The translations under genes were made by a program, and so were the position numbers. Positions 12,101-22,694 of a stretch of 64,000 nucleotides of DNA are shown here, in pieces. Below the pieces are notes generated by a model. It saw only the letters and a list, made by a program, of their open reading frames with translations. It did not search any database and was not told the origin of the DNA. The DNA is from Jaltomata sinuosa (lineage: Eukaryota > Streptophyta > Magnoliopsida > Solanales > Solanaceae): positions 1-64,000 of the forward strand of contig QJPP01002920.1 in the NCBI GenBank assembly GCA_003996215.1. Reading direction: 5' to 3'. Every line of letters begins with the position of its first letter. Positions within the stretch are counted from its first letter, which is position 1.

Positions 12101-15100
12101 ATCCGGAATCTAAGCGAAAGATCTTAATCATCTTCTCAAATTGTTTATGAATAAGCGTAATGAAAAACATAAGAATTATAGGAACTTCGCTTTTGTTCCG
12201 AATAAAGAGAACTCATGTAAAGCGGGAAGCATGATCCACAAGCAACAGAAAATATTTATAGCCCAGTCTTGATAATACCGGAGAAGGTCCTCACACATCA
12301 CTATGAACTAAATCAAAGGGAGCATTGTACTTGGTACTCCTAGTAGGAAAAGAGAGCTTGTGACTTTTGGAGGAGGCGCAACTCTCGCACAGCAAACTCG
12401 AGCATCACCAAGAACTTGAGTATCCGGGAATGAGAAAGCTTTGATCATGGAAGACAGACGGTGAAAATGGGCATAACCCAGCCTATTATGCCACAGGGAA
12501 ACTAGTTTTTGTGAGCGGAAGACATCATCCACTGATGCAGGAAAAAAGCATGTAAACTTCTTATTGCCGACAGATAGAAGGAAGAATAAACGTCCCACCT
12601 TACGTCCCGTTGCGATGATCTGTCCCGTCGTCACGCTCTGAACAATACAACCAGATGGTGAGAATAATACAACACAACTTTTATCTACCTAGCTGACCAA
12701 CCGAAATAAGATCTGTTGTTAATTTAGGAACAAAGAGGACATTAGACAGGGAAGAAACTGAGCCCGAGCTCGACGCAGATAAAACATGGCCATTAGCAAT
12801 AACAGCCTCATGTGTAGGAGAATGCAACAGAGATGTATTAGACAGTTGGGAAGCATCATCAGTCATATGATTTCCGCCACCACTATCAATATGCCAAGAG
12901 GTAGAAGGTATTGATAAAGTAGTTTTACCTTGCACAGAGGCGGAGAGGATGGAGCCACTACTTTCTCTACAAGCTCAGTTATAACGACATGTCAAAAGAG
13001 GGAGAAGCAACAGTTGTGCGCTGAATAACCTCAATCTCCAATGCTTTGTGGCAGGCCGGAAATCGCCGAGCAAGCCGAACAGAGTAGTTTGACAATATGT
13101 GACCCAACTTGTGACAATAGTTGCACGATGGCCCAGGGCTAGATGGCACCCGTAGTACCGGATTGACTTTTCGAATGAGCTCGGACATGTCGTGCTCGAA
13201 TTTGATGGTCCAGCTACAAACGCAATCGTTGGAGTAACAACAAATAGATCGAGAGAGGAAGAAAGCCAAATTTCTTCCTGCAATACAACGGCAACAACAG
13301 TATCGTTATCCGACAAGGTTTCTCGATTCAGGATACTAGATCAGACATGATTAGATTTCGATCGCACATCATGAGGATCCGTACCACCTGAGATTGTTGT
13401 CGGTCACCATGGATTTCCTTCAAGGCCACTCCAAAACATGTCACCATGGATCCTGTTCCAACCAGTGTCATGAATCCATCATAGCAGCTGCAAACTTCTC
13501 AGTCACCCGGCTCATAAGCAGCCAAATTTTGTTCTAGCTCAAACATCCTTGCCATACTTCATTGACGATGAAGCCGGTGCACGTAGGACCACATTTTAGC
13601 CGCCGTCTCGTACATCCAAAACACTACAGCGATATCATCCGACACGATGCTCACCATCCATCTAATTACTTTGGCGTTCGATGTAATCCATGCCACCTTC
13701 TCAGTCGCATCAGTAGGCATTTTGGATGTACCATCGAGAAATCCAAAGAGGCCTTTCCCTTGAATAAAGACCCGAAAGTGGAACTCCCAGGCTGCAAAAT
13801 TCTTACTGGTGAGCTTGGTCATCAGCAGTTCAGACGAGGAGGACGAGTTGGATTCCATCTAAAAATGTGAACAAAGGAGAAAATAGCACGAAGCGAGAAT
13901 CACTTGAACAAAAATAAGAACAAGAGCAGGAACTCAGAGCACGACAACAAGAACGAGGGACTCAAGGCGTGGGAATGAGTGAGCGAGAGCAACGAGCAAG
14001 AACAAACCTAAAGCTCTGATACCACGATAGAATTTGAGAGAATTGAATGAGATCTCTATAACTCAATGAATGAATCTTTACAATTGAGTCATATATTTAT
14101 ACAACCTAACCCTAGCTAATTAACCTTAGCTACCTTTACAAGATGAACTTTTATTTATAACATGGGCTTAGACTAATAAGCCCATAGTCTAACAACCCAG
14201 AATCGACAAACAACAGAAGCTAACATTAACGTATCCATGGTTAAAGAGAATGAAAAGAGAGCCAAGTGATTGTTCGACATGAGATATACTTACCGAGTCA
14301 AGCAGAATATTAGCAGTCTTAAAGTCCCTGTATATAACACTTATTTCAGCATTGTGAAGAAATGCAAGTCCCCTTGCAGCACCAACGGCAACTTTCATAC
14401 GGAGACTCCAAGAAAGCGGTTCAAAGTCTGAACCTCCTGCAGATTCAAGGAAAACATCATGTTATATAGGATCTAACGAGCCTGTCAGATGAACCATAAT
14501 GACCAAACGACTTGTAGCATACGAGAGAGATTCAGAACTTACTCCTGTACAAATGATTCTCCATGCTACCTTTGGGCATGAACTCGTAGACTAGAAGCCT
14601 TTTATCATCCTCTAAGCAATAACCAATCAATCTTACAAGATTCGGATGACGTAGTTGACCAAGATAATTTATCTCAGTCTGCAATTTTGTAATTCAAGAA
14701 CAATATATAAGACATTGAGCTACCCTGCTTTCACAATTTAGCTGTCTTTTAATTGGAAAGTTACATAAGTCCATACTGTGTAGTAGATGCAAGTTAAGCA
14801 ATCCTACTCACTGATAACAATTATAGTGTCCATATTATTTAGCCCAATTTTACTAAGAAGTACAATGCAAAGTCAGTAATAAATACATATGATTTTAACA
14901 ATGAAGCATGCAGATGGCCTGTTGGGATCGAAATAATCATGGCGTCATGCAGGAAGCTAACAATTTCAAATTATGATGGCAAATCAGACGACAAAGGAAA
15001 CAATACTAAAAAGCATAATAATTTAATATTGTGTGACCAATTGGCCTGCGTAAAAGAAGAGTAAGTACAAAAGAAGGCATAATACATAAACATTGCCCTT

Positions 15101-16064
15101 TAACTTGGCCTCAGCTCACATTTATGCCCTCCAACTTTGGATGTGTACAAGTAGACACTTAAAGTTGTATAAAATTAAACAAGTAGACACACGCGTCCTA
15201 CGTGGCATAATACACATAGGACGCCACGTAGGGATGTGAATTGCCACATAGGATGCCACGTATGACGCATGTGTTTACTTGTTCAACTTTATACAAGTTT
15301 AAGTGCCTACTTGTGCACATCCAAAGTTGAAGGGCATAGATGCCAGTTGAGGTCAAGTTAAAAGGCATGTTTATGTATTATGCCAAAAAGAAAGATTAAA
15401 AAAAATTGAGAGAAACATCTATCCCACAACAAGACTCTTTAAACAACTACATTGCGGCTACTATTGTGTTATGTATGAGAAGAATTTTTTTTTTTTATTT
15501 ATACAAGTCCAAATCTTCTCATCCAATAAAAGAATAGATATGGTAGAATACTTTTTCACAAAGAAAATCTTTTCTACCAAGAAATACTTTCCGAGTAAAA
15601 CACAATTAGGATAGAATCCACATAAAGTAGGCAAACCTAACATGCCAACATAGTAATGGTAAAAGATCACAAACTTCAGAAGAGCAAGCAAAAACTGCTC
15701 TTCTGAAGTGGTAAAAAACTGCTCTCACCAGCCATTCACGATGCCCCTGTAAACCTTGTTGGTTTAACTTCTTCACAGCTATCACAATGCCAGTGCCAGG
15801 CGTTGATGCTAAGAGAGTTTGCTCATCAATCCACCCCTTGAAAACATAACCAAAACCTCCTCCTCCTAGTATACTGTCAGAACTGAAGTTCCTAGTGGCT
15901 GCTCTGAGTTCATTGAAAGTAAAGCTAATCAAGTTAGACGACTGCAAGATCTCACCCTCACTCCGGGGAACGGGGGCTACGGATCCTGATGACATTTTGC
16001 TGTTCGAATTACTAGTATCAGTCTCAGTCTCAGCCTTGATTTCATTGCTCAAACAAATTCCCAT
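9112..16064 (-). CDS. RLCK subfamily VII serine/threonine kinase, PBL9/PBL10 (APK1)-like, copy A
   Basis: Coding exons on minus: 15729-16064, 14543-14678, 14294-14436, 9874-9997 and 9112-9539. They are joined by GT-AG introns with consistent phase (1167 bases, 388 aa). The start is the ATG at 16064, giving MGIC: Gly2 and Cys4 fit N-myristoylation and palmitoylation at the plasma membrane. Kinase landmarks in order: Gly-rich loop GGGGFG (usually GEGGFG), IAVKKL lysine, YRDFK catalytic loop, DFG, and SDVYSFGVVLLE. The activation segment reads GTLGYGDPEY, where copy B has GTYGYAAPEY. The frame stops 11 codons before copy B's stop, through a changed codon. Relatives pass signals from receptor kinases in immunity or growth. 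Intron 3 carries a Ty1-copia element, intron 1 a MITE, intron 4 an Au SINE and the leader a TS SINE. Compared with copy B it lacks the first coding intron. The reading frame is intact, but activity is uncertain. Confidence 0.85.
9623..9730 (-). mobile_element. Au-type SINE in intron 4 of RLCK copy A
   Basis: On the minus strand it reads 'cggaaacagcctctctacct', then 'gtagtggtaaggtctg', then 'cacttgtgggatttactggg' with a minor difference, and ends in 'tgttgttgttt'. This is the 3' body of Au SINEs, which end in TTG repeats. The matching intron of copy B lacks it: the flanks ('tggaccat', then 'aactgtatc') are separated there by a different insertion. It is 5'-truncated. Confidence 0.75.
10036..10174 (-). 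repeat. 3' LTR of the copia element
   Basis: This 139-bp LTR matches 14025-14194. Both contain 'aatgagatctctat', 'tcaatgaatgaatctttaca', 'gggcttaga' and end (plus strand) in 'tagtctaaca'. It is about 30 bp shorter than the other LTR because of a deletion around 10135. Confidence 0.85.
10175..10188 (-). other. Polypurine tract of the copia element
   Basis: On the minus strand it reads 'tttgagggagga' immediately before the 3' LTR. This is the usual purine-rich primer for plus-strand DNA synthesis and confirms the element's orientation. Confidence 0.75.
10180..13858 (-). pseudogene. Ty1-copia gag-pol remains
   Basis: From 13858 leftward: a gag N-terminus (MESNSSSSSELL..., to about 13559); a zinc-knuckle-like CNYCHKLGH without its last Cys (about 13100); a protease core WHIDSGGGNHMT (about 12880); a GAG-pre-integrase block LWHNRLGYAHFHRL (about 12530); integrase pieces (about 12170-11590); a reverse transcriptase from about 11215 (DVTNAFLHGDL, LYGLNQAPLAWF, HVDDIIITGDD in place of YVDD); and an RNase H end (about 10500-10200). 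Domains lie in different frames with stops between them, so no full polyprotein can be made. Confidence 0.85.
14013..14024 (-). other. Primer binding site of the copia element
   Basis: On the minus strand it reads tggtatcagagc, complementary to the 3' end of initiator Met-tRNA. It directly abuts the 5' LTR, as expected for reverse-transcription priming. Confidence 0.85.
14025..14194 (-). repeat. 5' LTR of the copia element
   Basis: This 170-bp LTR ends (minus sense) next to the primer site. Its inner terminal base pair has changed: the plus strand reads 'cgatag', where the other LTR has 'tgataa'. The TG...CA ends are therefore partly lost. Confidence 0.8.
15076..15384. mobile_element. Foldback MITE in intron 1 of RLCK copy A
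   Basis: The 309-bp element begins 'ggcataatacataaac' and ends 'gtttatgtattatgcc', a near-perfect inverted pair. Both halves continue to pair inward through 'ccctttaacttggcctcagc', 'ccaacttt', 'caagtagacac' and 'acgccacgta'. A/G-rich direct repeats flank it ('aaaagaa'). Copy B's intron (25695-26058) has no counterpart. It belongs to the same family as 8768-8965. Confidence 0.8.
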
Positions 16065-16735
16065 CACAGCAAAAAAACTCCAACTTTAAAGCCCCAACAG
16101 GCCAAAGACACAAATAACAACCAATTTCAAGAATGCAGCAAGGGTGTGGCCTAATAGTCAATGAAATGAGTTAAAGAACTATGAGGTCGTTATTCTTCTC
16201 ATTTGTTGCAGCTTCTCATTTGTTGCAGCTTTAGTAGACAGAGTTACATGGTACCTGTTGCTGTTGCTGGTGGTAGGTGACAAATATCTCGTGGATTTAG
16301 TCGAGGTGTGCAAAAGCTGGTTCGAACACCACCATCATTAAAAAAAAAAAGAAAAACCAATTTCAAGAATTCATTTTGCAATATGCATATGAAAACTTTA
16401 ACACAAACCCCACAAGGACAATGAACCTAGATCTAGTATGAACTCAAAAAAAATCCCTCTTAGAGCAAATTTTGCTTAGTTGTAAGGAAAATGCAGTGGG
16501 AAAGCCGAAAGCCAATGGAAGTTGCAAACTGAACTTTGGGTTGTAATCACTTTTTTCAATTTGTGGCTCTGAACCAAATTTAAGTAAAGAAAGTTACAGG
16601 TAAAAGGAGAGGAGCAAAGGGGATTTTTTTTTTAAAATGATTTCTTGATTCTCTATTGGTTTTCCAAGAAGAAGCCATTTTTGGGCTTTTTGATGAAGCC
16701 ACAGAACTTTAGAAGGTTGACTTAAGGAAATACAT
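16065..16735 (-). promoter_or_regulatory. Upstream/leader region of RLCK copy A shared with copy B
   Basis: Apart from the SINE, this region aligns in inverse with 23885-24251. Shared blocks include 'ttacaacccaaagttcagtt', 'aagcaaaatttgctctaaga' and 'catactagatctaggttcat'. It therefore holds the 5' untranslated region and proximal promoter that were duplicated with the gene. I cannot place a TATA box with confidence. Confidence 0.5.
16135..16354 (+). mobile_element. TS-type tRNA-derived SINE in the 5' leader region of RLCK copy A
   Basis: The body begins with 'gggtgtggcctaatagtcaa' (A-box-like) and continues with 'gacagagttacatggtacct', 'cgtggatttagtcgaggtg' and 'caaaagctggttcgaacacc', ending in an A run. 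This is the layout of the Solanaceae TS SINE. It is flanked by a perfect 16-bp target duplication, aaccaatttcaagaat, at 16119-16134 and 16355-16370. Copy B upstream of its ATG has the uninterrupted site, so the insertion is private to copy A. It lies about 70-290 bp upstream of the start codon, antisense to the gene. Confidence 0.88.
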
Positions 16736-16869
16736 TTCTACCAAGTTAAGGTTTCTAGAGAAAAATGAGCCCAGAAGACCTTTTAAGTCTTCAATATATT
16801 TCTTTCCTCCCCAAATTAAAAGACCAACTTTCAAAAATACCAACCTTAAGAAATTTAACGAAGCCTTCA

Positions 16870-18110
16870 TAGCAACATTTTGCTAATTATAATTCATACC
16901 AACTTCTCCCTCAATTGCTCACCACTCTCCTTCCCCTCTCCCTCTCACTCTCTTGATTTCCTCGCTCCTCTCTCCCTCCCCCCGCTCTCCTCTCTCTCTC
17001 TCCTTCTCTTGTTGCCTCTCTCCTCAATCTGGGTAAACTAGGGCAACAAACAGAGGCCCCAATTATTTGTATTTATAGTTATTTTTTGTAGTTGTTTCAT
17101 TCAATTTCTACAATTTCAGTTGTATTAGTGTATCAAAGTATATTCAATTTCTACAATTTCAGTTGTATTAGTGTATCAAAGTATATTCAATTTCTACAAT
17201 TTCAGTTGTATTATAAATTTGTATTAATATAGTTGGATGTATTTGTTCTTTCTTATACATTTGTATCATGTATTTGAGTGTATCTATTCACTATTATACA
17301 TTTGTATTCGCTTATACAGTTATATTCGTTGATACAAATTGTATTTGTTTGAGCCAACTGTATTTATGTCTGAGAAAAAACAAATGATACATATTGATAC
17401 AACCAATTGTATCTATCAACGAATACAAAATATAAAATACAATTGTATTTTGGAATTTTGATACAGTAATATGTATTTACTTGTTTCTACGACTTACAAA
17501 TACAAATGCATCATTTATATTTGCTTGAGTCTGTCATATACAAATACAAATGTATCGTTTGTATTCGTTGATACAACCTATCATATACAAATATGAATGT
17601 ATCGTTTGATAAAAATTTATCATTTGTACTCATTGATATAAATTGTAATCGTCGATACAACGTGATAAAATTTTGTATCAATGAATACAAAATACAATTC
17701 GTATCAACGAATACAAAATGCAATTCGTATCAACGAATACAAAATACAATTCGTATCAACGAATATAATTATATTAATGTGTATCAATGAATACAAAATA
17801 CAAGTATCAAAGATACTTAATTTCATTGATATACAAAATACAATATACAAATTTGTGAAAGAGATTTCTTGTGTAGAGAAAAAGAGAGAAAGAGATGGAG
17901 GGAGGAAGAGAGGTAGCAGAGGGGAGAGAGAGGAGCGAGATTGGGGAGAGGGAGAGGAGAGTGGTGAGCGAGATTAGGAGAAAGGGAGGAGAATAGCGAG
18001 AGAGGGAGTAATAGGAAGGACAGACAACAATTGTATATACCAATACTTTTAAACCTATTGGTGCGAATTTTTATTAAATTATACTATTGACATTGAGTGT
18101 AATTAGGTAT
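16870..18110. repeat. Foldback-like element with (GAGAGGGA)-rich inverted arms and a tandem-repeat core
   Basis: The left arm (about 16915-17035) is CT-rich ('gctcaccactctcc', 'cctctccctctc') and the right arm (about 17880-18010) is its purine complement ('ggagagtggtgagc', 'gagagggag'). Between them is a core of tandem repeats. A unit of about 43 bp containing 'tcaatttctacaatttcagt' occurs about three times at 17100-17215. A 26-bp unit with 'cgtatcaacgaatacaaaa' occurs about four times at 17690-17800. The outer left edge contains 'catagcaacattttgctaat', like the terminal repeat of the MULE at 29977-56724, so a MULE-related non-autonomous element is possible. No gene. Confidence 0.55.
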
Positions 18111-18779
18111 GAATATTTGGTATGTTATGTAAAGCCCATTAATTTTCTAAAATCTTAACCTGAGGAAGAGGTCTTCCACTTCTAAGCCATAATGTCTCAA
18201 AATAGGAATCCATAAAAAAAATTCCTTTATTATAATTCAAGATTGTGAAAGAATAATACAAATTTTGACTTATCGATCACTAAACTATCTTATTCTAGAA
18301 ATATACAAGCAGTTGTTATAAATACATTGTATTTGTCCATTTAAATACATATTTTTATGAAGAAATTTGCTATCAAGCAAACAACTTGTAAGTGGTTCAA
18401 GTGGATAACTTGCAAGTGGTTCAAGCATTATAAACAGCTTCCTAAAAAGTCTTGCAATAACTTTTTCAGGTTTGCAATCAAGCAAACAGCTTCCTAAAAA
18501 GCATCAGCATAACACACTAACATGAGGTCCACAAAAAGATTAGAAATATATGTTGAATTTGATTCATCTTTCATAATTCACTACCTTGAATCATTGGCGA
18601 GAGATTTATTCACCATTCAATTTGCAGATTATGATTGGATGAAACAAATTCCCCACAATTAGGGCGAAAGAAACAAGAACTTAAAAGAGAAATTGCCTAA
18701 ATTTTTTTATTACTATCTTATTTTAATCCACGTGCCCGTATATGTGATATGAGGTCAAGAAGATTACCTACTTGCAAAA

Positions 18780-21290
18780 GATAGCAAATTAAATGCCAGA
18801 CGTATTTACTGATTTGAAAAGGATAACTAAGTCATATATCCCTGCAAAGAATGTGTATCCAAATTGATGTCTCAATAAAATCATCTATTAGTGTCATAGC
18901 TATTGAATTCATACACACCTGAAATATGGTAGATTATTAGGTTCCAAGGATAAAATCCTAGAAAAAGAAGAAGGCAAAATAATCAACATGACACCATTCA
19001 AGATATGATAATCCTGATATTTTTGGAGAAATCAGTGAATTTGAGATTCAAGTGATTAAGAAATTATCAATAAATTGTATTGGTGATTAGATAATTTTGA
19101 ATCGATTAAAAATCATGGTGCATAATGTTTTGACATATAATATTGCACTTAACATTATGCAAGACAATGAGGATCTCGAATCTCTATATGACGAAGAATA
19201 TTAACAAAGATATGATTGTAAAAATGTCAAGAGAAATTCAATTAAAATTGGACTTCCTTGCTAAACATGAGATTTTTAGACCAGTAGTCCAAATGCCTAA
19301 TAATGTTAAACCAATTTGCTCTAAGTTGGTCTTTGTGTGAAAAGAAAATGAAAAAGGTGAAATTATAACATATAAGGCACACTTTGTTCATAAAGATCTG
19401 GTGTCAACTATTAAGAAATATATTTATCTGTCATTAATGCAATAATTTTTTGATATCTCATCAATTTAGTTATACACGAATATCTTGAAATAAATCTGGT
19501 GGATGGTTATCACTTATCTTTATGATTCACTTGATAATGACATTTATATAAAAGTGAAAAAAAAAATGTAGAGAAGAATATCCGTATAATAAAGCTTTCC
19601 CAACCGGCCAACGATCCTTCCTGTGGAATAACCTCAATCCGTAGAAGCTGCATCCTCAAGGGCTGAGTAATTATGCCAGTGATCAAGATATCAACCACAT
19701 AAATAAGGAAAGAAAGAAGTGTAACTTTGCATAAAGTGTTGATCGCTGGGGTTGAGTAGAAATGAATTGTTTATCATAAATAGTAAGATTCCTTTTTATT
19801 TGTCTGCTCCCTCCCAAAAAATGAAGAGAGACTTGTTGGAAATGTGCTTGGCCAGCTAGGAGCGTTGAGGCCAAATAGCGGGGAAAGCATCCTCAAAATC
19901 GGGCAAGCATTGAACCTCTCCTGCAGCAGCTTGCACATGGATGATAATTCCACTGGAGGTCAACCTGCAGCGGAGCAACCCGCCAACCTTCCTCCCAGCC
20001 CTGAATGGACAACCATCTTCGAAGACTCCTCCTAAAAAAATTAAAATATTTAAAGTGCATAGTTCAAAGTCTAAAAAAATGTACTCAATCGGATTACAAA
20101 AGATCATTATATGAGTTAAAACAATCAGGGGTATATGATATAATCACATCAGTGAGTATTTTAGTAAATAAAAGTTATATAAATAATATCATTTATCCAT
20201 ATGTTTTTATAAAAGAATAATATCAAAGTTGTTATACTTGCTTGATATAAATTTCACAGGGACTCCAGAAGAGATTCAAAAGGCAATTGAGTATCTAAAA
20301 AAAGAATTCAAGATGAAAATCTTGGAAAGACAAAATTCTATTTTGATCTGCAAATTGAACATTTAGCATATATCCATCAATTTGCTTATACGAAATGAAT
20401 CTTTAAAAGATTTTACATGAAAACACATTCATTAAGTACACTAATAGTTGTTCGATACTTTTCTCCTCTCTCCAGGAGTTTTCACCCCTTTTTGCTCTCC
20501 TGGTGAGTTGTTCGATACTTAAAATGAATAAAGATTCATTTCGATCTCAAGAAGATAATAAGGAACTCCTTGATTCTGAAGTATCATATTTTAGTGTAAT
20601 TGACGCACTTATATATCTTACTAATGCCATAATACTCGGCATAGTATTCTCTGTTAATGTACTAGTAAGGTATAGTTATGCCCCTACAATTAAACATTTG
20701 AACAAAATCAGACATATATTTTGATATCTAAAAAGGATTATTGATATGTGTTTGTTTTATACTAACAAAATTGATTTAGATTTTGTTGGGTCATGCAAAT
20801 GCAAATTACTTATCTGATCGACATGAAGTCTGATATCAAACGAGATACTTATTTATATGCGAACATATTGTCATATCATGACGATCTAAAAGTAATTTAT
20901 TATTGCTAATTTTTCAAATCATGGTGAGATAATAACTATTCATGAAATACATAGAGAATGTATGTGATTGAGATCTGCACCATATTTCATTTGGGAAAGA
21001 TGTCGTCTCAACTGTGATATCAAAATACCCACATTCCTATATGAACTATGAAGACAATATTGCATGCACAACCTAATTAAAGAAATGCTTTATAAAAAGA
21101 GACAAAATAAAATATATTTCTCCAAAATTATTCTTCATACATGATCTTTAAAAGAATGAAGATATTGATGGGTAACACATCTGTTAAAGTGATAATCTAA
21201 CAAATTTATTCAACAAATTCTTACTAATTCTCTTGAAAAACTGGTATATAAGATTGAAATGCAGAGACATAGATAACTTAATCGTGATTT
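18780..21290 (+). pseudogene. Ty1-copia pol remains (integrase C-terminus, RT, RNase H)
   Basis: Recognisable pieces on plus, in order: a DVFTDLKRITKSYIP-like stretch (about 18805); the integrase-RT linker NIALNIMQDNEDLES-like (about 19140-19185); LDFLAKHEIFRPVVQMPNNV (19230-19300); SLDNDIYIKV (about 19525); SLYELKQSG (about 20105); IQKAIEYLKKEFK (about 20275); and FRSQEDNKELLDSEVSYFSV, then APTIKHLNKIRHIF (20530-20724). This is copia reverse transcriptase and RNase H order. Stops and frameshifts occur every few dozen codons. The gag, protease and core integrase regions are missing. Confidence 0.75.
19556..20040. other. Unidentified insertion of about 480 bp inside the old copia element
   Basis: The pol reading is interrupted after SLDNDIYIKV (about 19550) and resumes near 20045 with HSSKSKKMYSI-like residues. 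Between them is unrelated, more GC-rich sequence (e.g. 19840-20030) flanked by A-rich runs. It has short open frames on both strands but no domain I recognise. It could be a truncated element or filler DNA. Confidence 0.5.
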
Positions 21291-21767
21291 TTATCAGGGG
21301 AATAAAATATGCATTGTATTATCCTTTTCTTACCAAGTTTTTTTTACTGAATTTTTTGGGTAAGAATTTTAATGAGGCAGTTTGTAATACATATTACTAG
21401 ATATATGTATTTTTTTTCTTCACTAGAATTTCTTTTCTTATAATTTTCTCTAGTAAAATTTTAACGAGACACACTATTTATTAATGAACATTCAAGATGG
21501 AGTGTTATAAATTAAATACACTTAATTGTAGATGTCCATTTAAGTACACATCCTTCTAAAAAAATTTGCAATTAAGTCGACAACTTACAAGCAGCTTCCT
21601 CAAAAGTCTTGCAGCATCTTCTCCATGCTTGCAATCAAGCAAACAACTTATAAGTAGCTCAATCAACTAGCTTACTAACAACTTCCTAAGATGTCTTACA
21701 ATAACATATTCACTTTGCTTTACTTTCTCTGTAAGTTATTACGTCTTTTTCTAGATTGTTTTATCTT

Positions 21768-21891
21768 GAGCCGGATGTCTTTCGGAAACAGCCTCTGTCT
21801 CACCTCTAAGGTAAAGATATGAACTACGTACACTCTACCTCTCCAAATCTCACATTGTGAAAATACAATGAGTATGTTATTGTTGTTATTG
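21768..21891 (+). mobile_element. Au-type SINE inside the right LTR of the old copia element
   Basis: It begins 'gagccggatgtctttcggaa', continues 'acagcctctgtctcacct' and 'gtacactctacctctccaaa', and ends 'gagtatgttattgttgttat'. This matches the Au SINE body and TTG-type tail with many substitutions. It interrupts the copia LTR and is therefore younger than that element. Confidence 0.7.
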
Positions 21892-21981
21892 CACTTTCTC
21901 TATGAGTTTTATGTTATAACAATTGTACATTGCCTTGGTGCAGTTGTTGTTTTCTACTATGAGGAAATGACACTCTTACTA

Positions 21982-22451
21982 AGAGCCTGTTTGGATAGGA
22001 TTAAAATCTGGTTAAATTAGATTTTAATCTCTTTTTTAGCTTTTTCAGGTGTTTGGTAAGTAAAAAAACAATTAAAAAAAGCTAAAAACTTTAAAAAAAA
22101 GAAGAAGCTAAAAGCAAAAAGATTAAAATTCTTTTTAAGTTTGATCAATGTATTTATCCTTTTATTCCTTATAATTTTCTCTAATTCCAACACTACCCTG
22201 ACTTTTCAGCCCTAAAATGTATGAAAGTACTGTCTTTTCTCTCATTCTCATCCCGCTTCTCCATCTTTTCCTTTCTCCTACAATAAAAAAGTGTTTAACA
22301 ACACTTGTTTACCAAACACATTAACAACTTTTTTTCAATTTCAGCACTTTTTATCCAAACACTTATCTACTTATTTATAAGCGCACTTATTTTCAGATTT
22401 TAATCACATTACTTAAAAACTATTTTTTTTTATCAAATCCAAACATGCTCT
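21982..22451. mobile_element. hAT-type MITE with inverted ends
   Basis: The left end 'agagcctgtttggatagga' is mirrored by the right end 'atccaaacatgctct' (about 22437-22451). The interior is AT-rich, with 'aaaaagctaaaaac' words and no coding. The target duplication is unclear. The repeat at 59640-59840 has similar ends and interior words and probably belongs to the same group. Confidence 0.65.
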
Positions 22452-22459
22452 AAATATTA

Positions 22460-22692
22460 CTCTCTCTAAGTTTATATGACTTATTTTTCTTTTAATTCAG
22501 TCCTAAAAAATGACATATTTCTATATTTAGCAATAATTTAACTTTAAAATACCTATTTTACCCTTAATAAAATGATTTATAGCCACACAAATATCTATGA
22601 TTTATTTTAGACTATAAATTTCAAAGTTTTTTTTTTTTTTTAAAAATCAGGTGTCAAATCAAACTAACGCATATAAATTAAAACGGAGGGAG
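22460..22692. mobile_element. Stowaway-like MITE with TA target duplication
   Basis: It starts 'ctctctctaagtttatatga' and ends 'aaacggagggag', with TA on both sides (22458-22459 and 22693-22694). The inner words 'gacatatttctatatttagc' and 'aggtgtcaaatcaaac' are typical of plant Stowaway relatives of Tc1/mariner elements. It lies only a few bases from the preceding MITE. Confidence 0.7.
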
Positions 22693-22694
22693 TA

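Larger units (their letters stand above)
10036..14194 (-). mobile_element. Degenerate Ty1-copia retrotransposon in intron 3 of RLCK copy A
   Basis: The element is 4159 bp, with LTRs at 10036-10174 and 14025-14194, a Met-tRNA-type primer site and a purine tract. Domains on minus run gag, protease, integrase, reverse transcriptase, RNase H, the Ty1-copia order. Flanks are 'aacca' on the left and 'accca' on the right, probably a decayed 5-bp target duplication. Copy B has the uninterrupted intron at this point, so the element arrived after the duplication or is polymorphic. It lies in the same orientation as the kinase gene. Many frameshifts and stops make it non-autonomous. Confidence 0.85.
18314..21950 (+). 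mobile_element. Very old, internally deleted Ty1-copia element
   Basis: Two related terminal segments start with 'tgttataaat' at 18314 and 21503. They share 'gtccatttaa', 'caatcaagcaaac', 'cagcttcct' and 'aagtcttgcaataac' (with a few changes), so they look like decayed LTRs of about 200-450 bp. The interior encodes only the later part of copia pol (integrase end, reverse transcriptase, RNase H), all broken. The purine-rich 'caagatggag' lies just before the second LTR. Ends of the LTRs are approximate. Confidence 0.65.

Noticed and set aside
20503..20724. A distinct small gene
   Set aside because: The residues match copia RT/RNase H linker sequence in order with neighbouring broken pieces, so it is part of the dead copia element.
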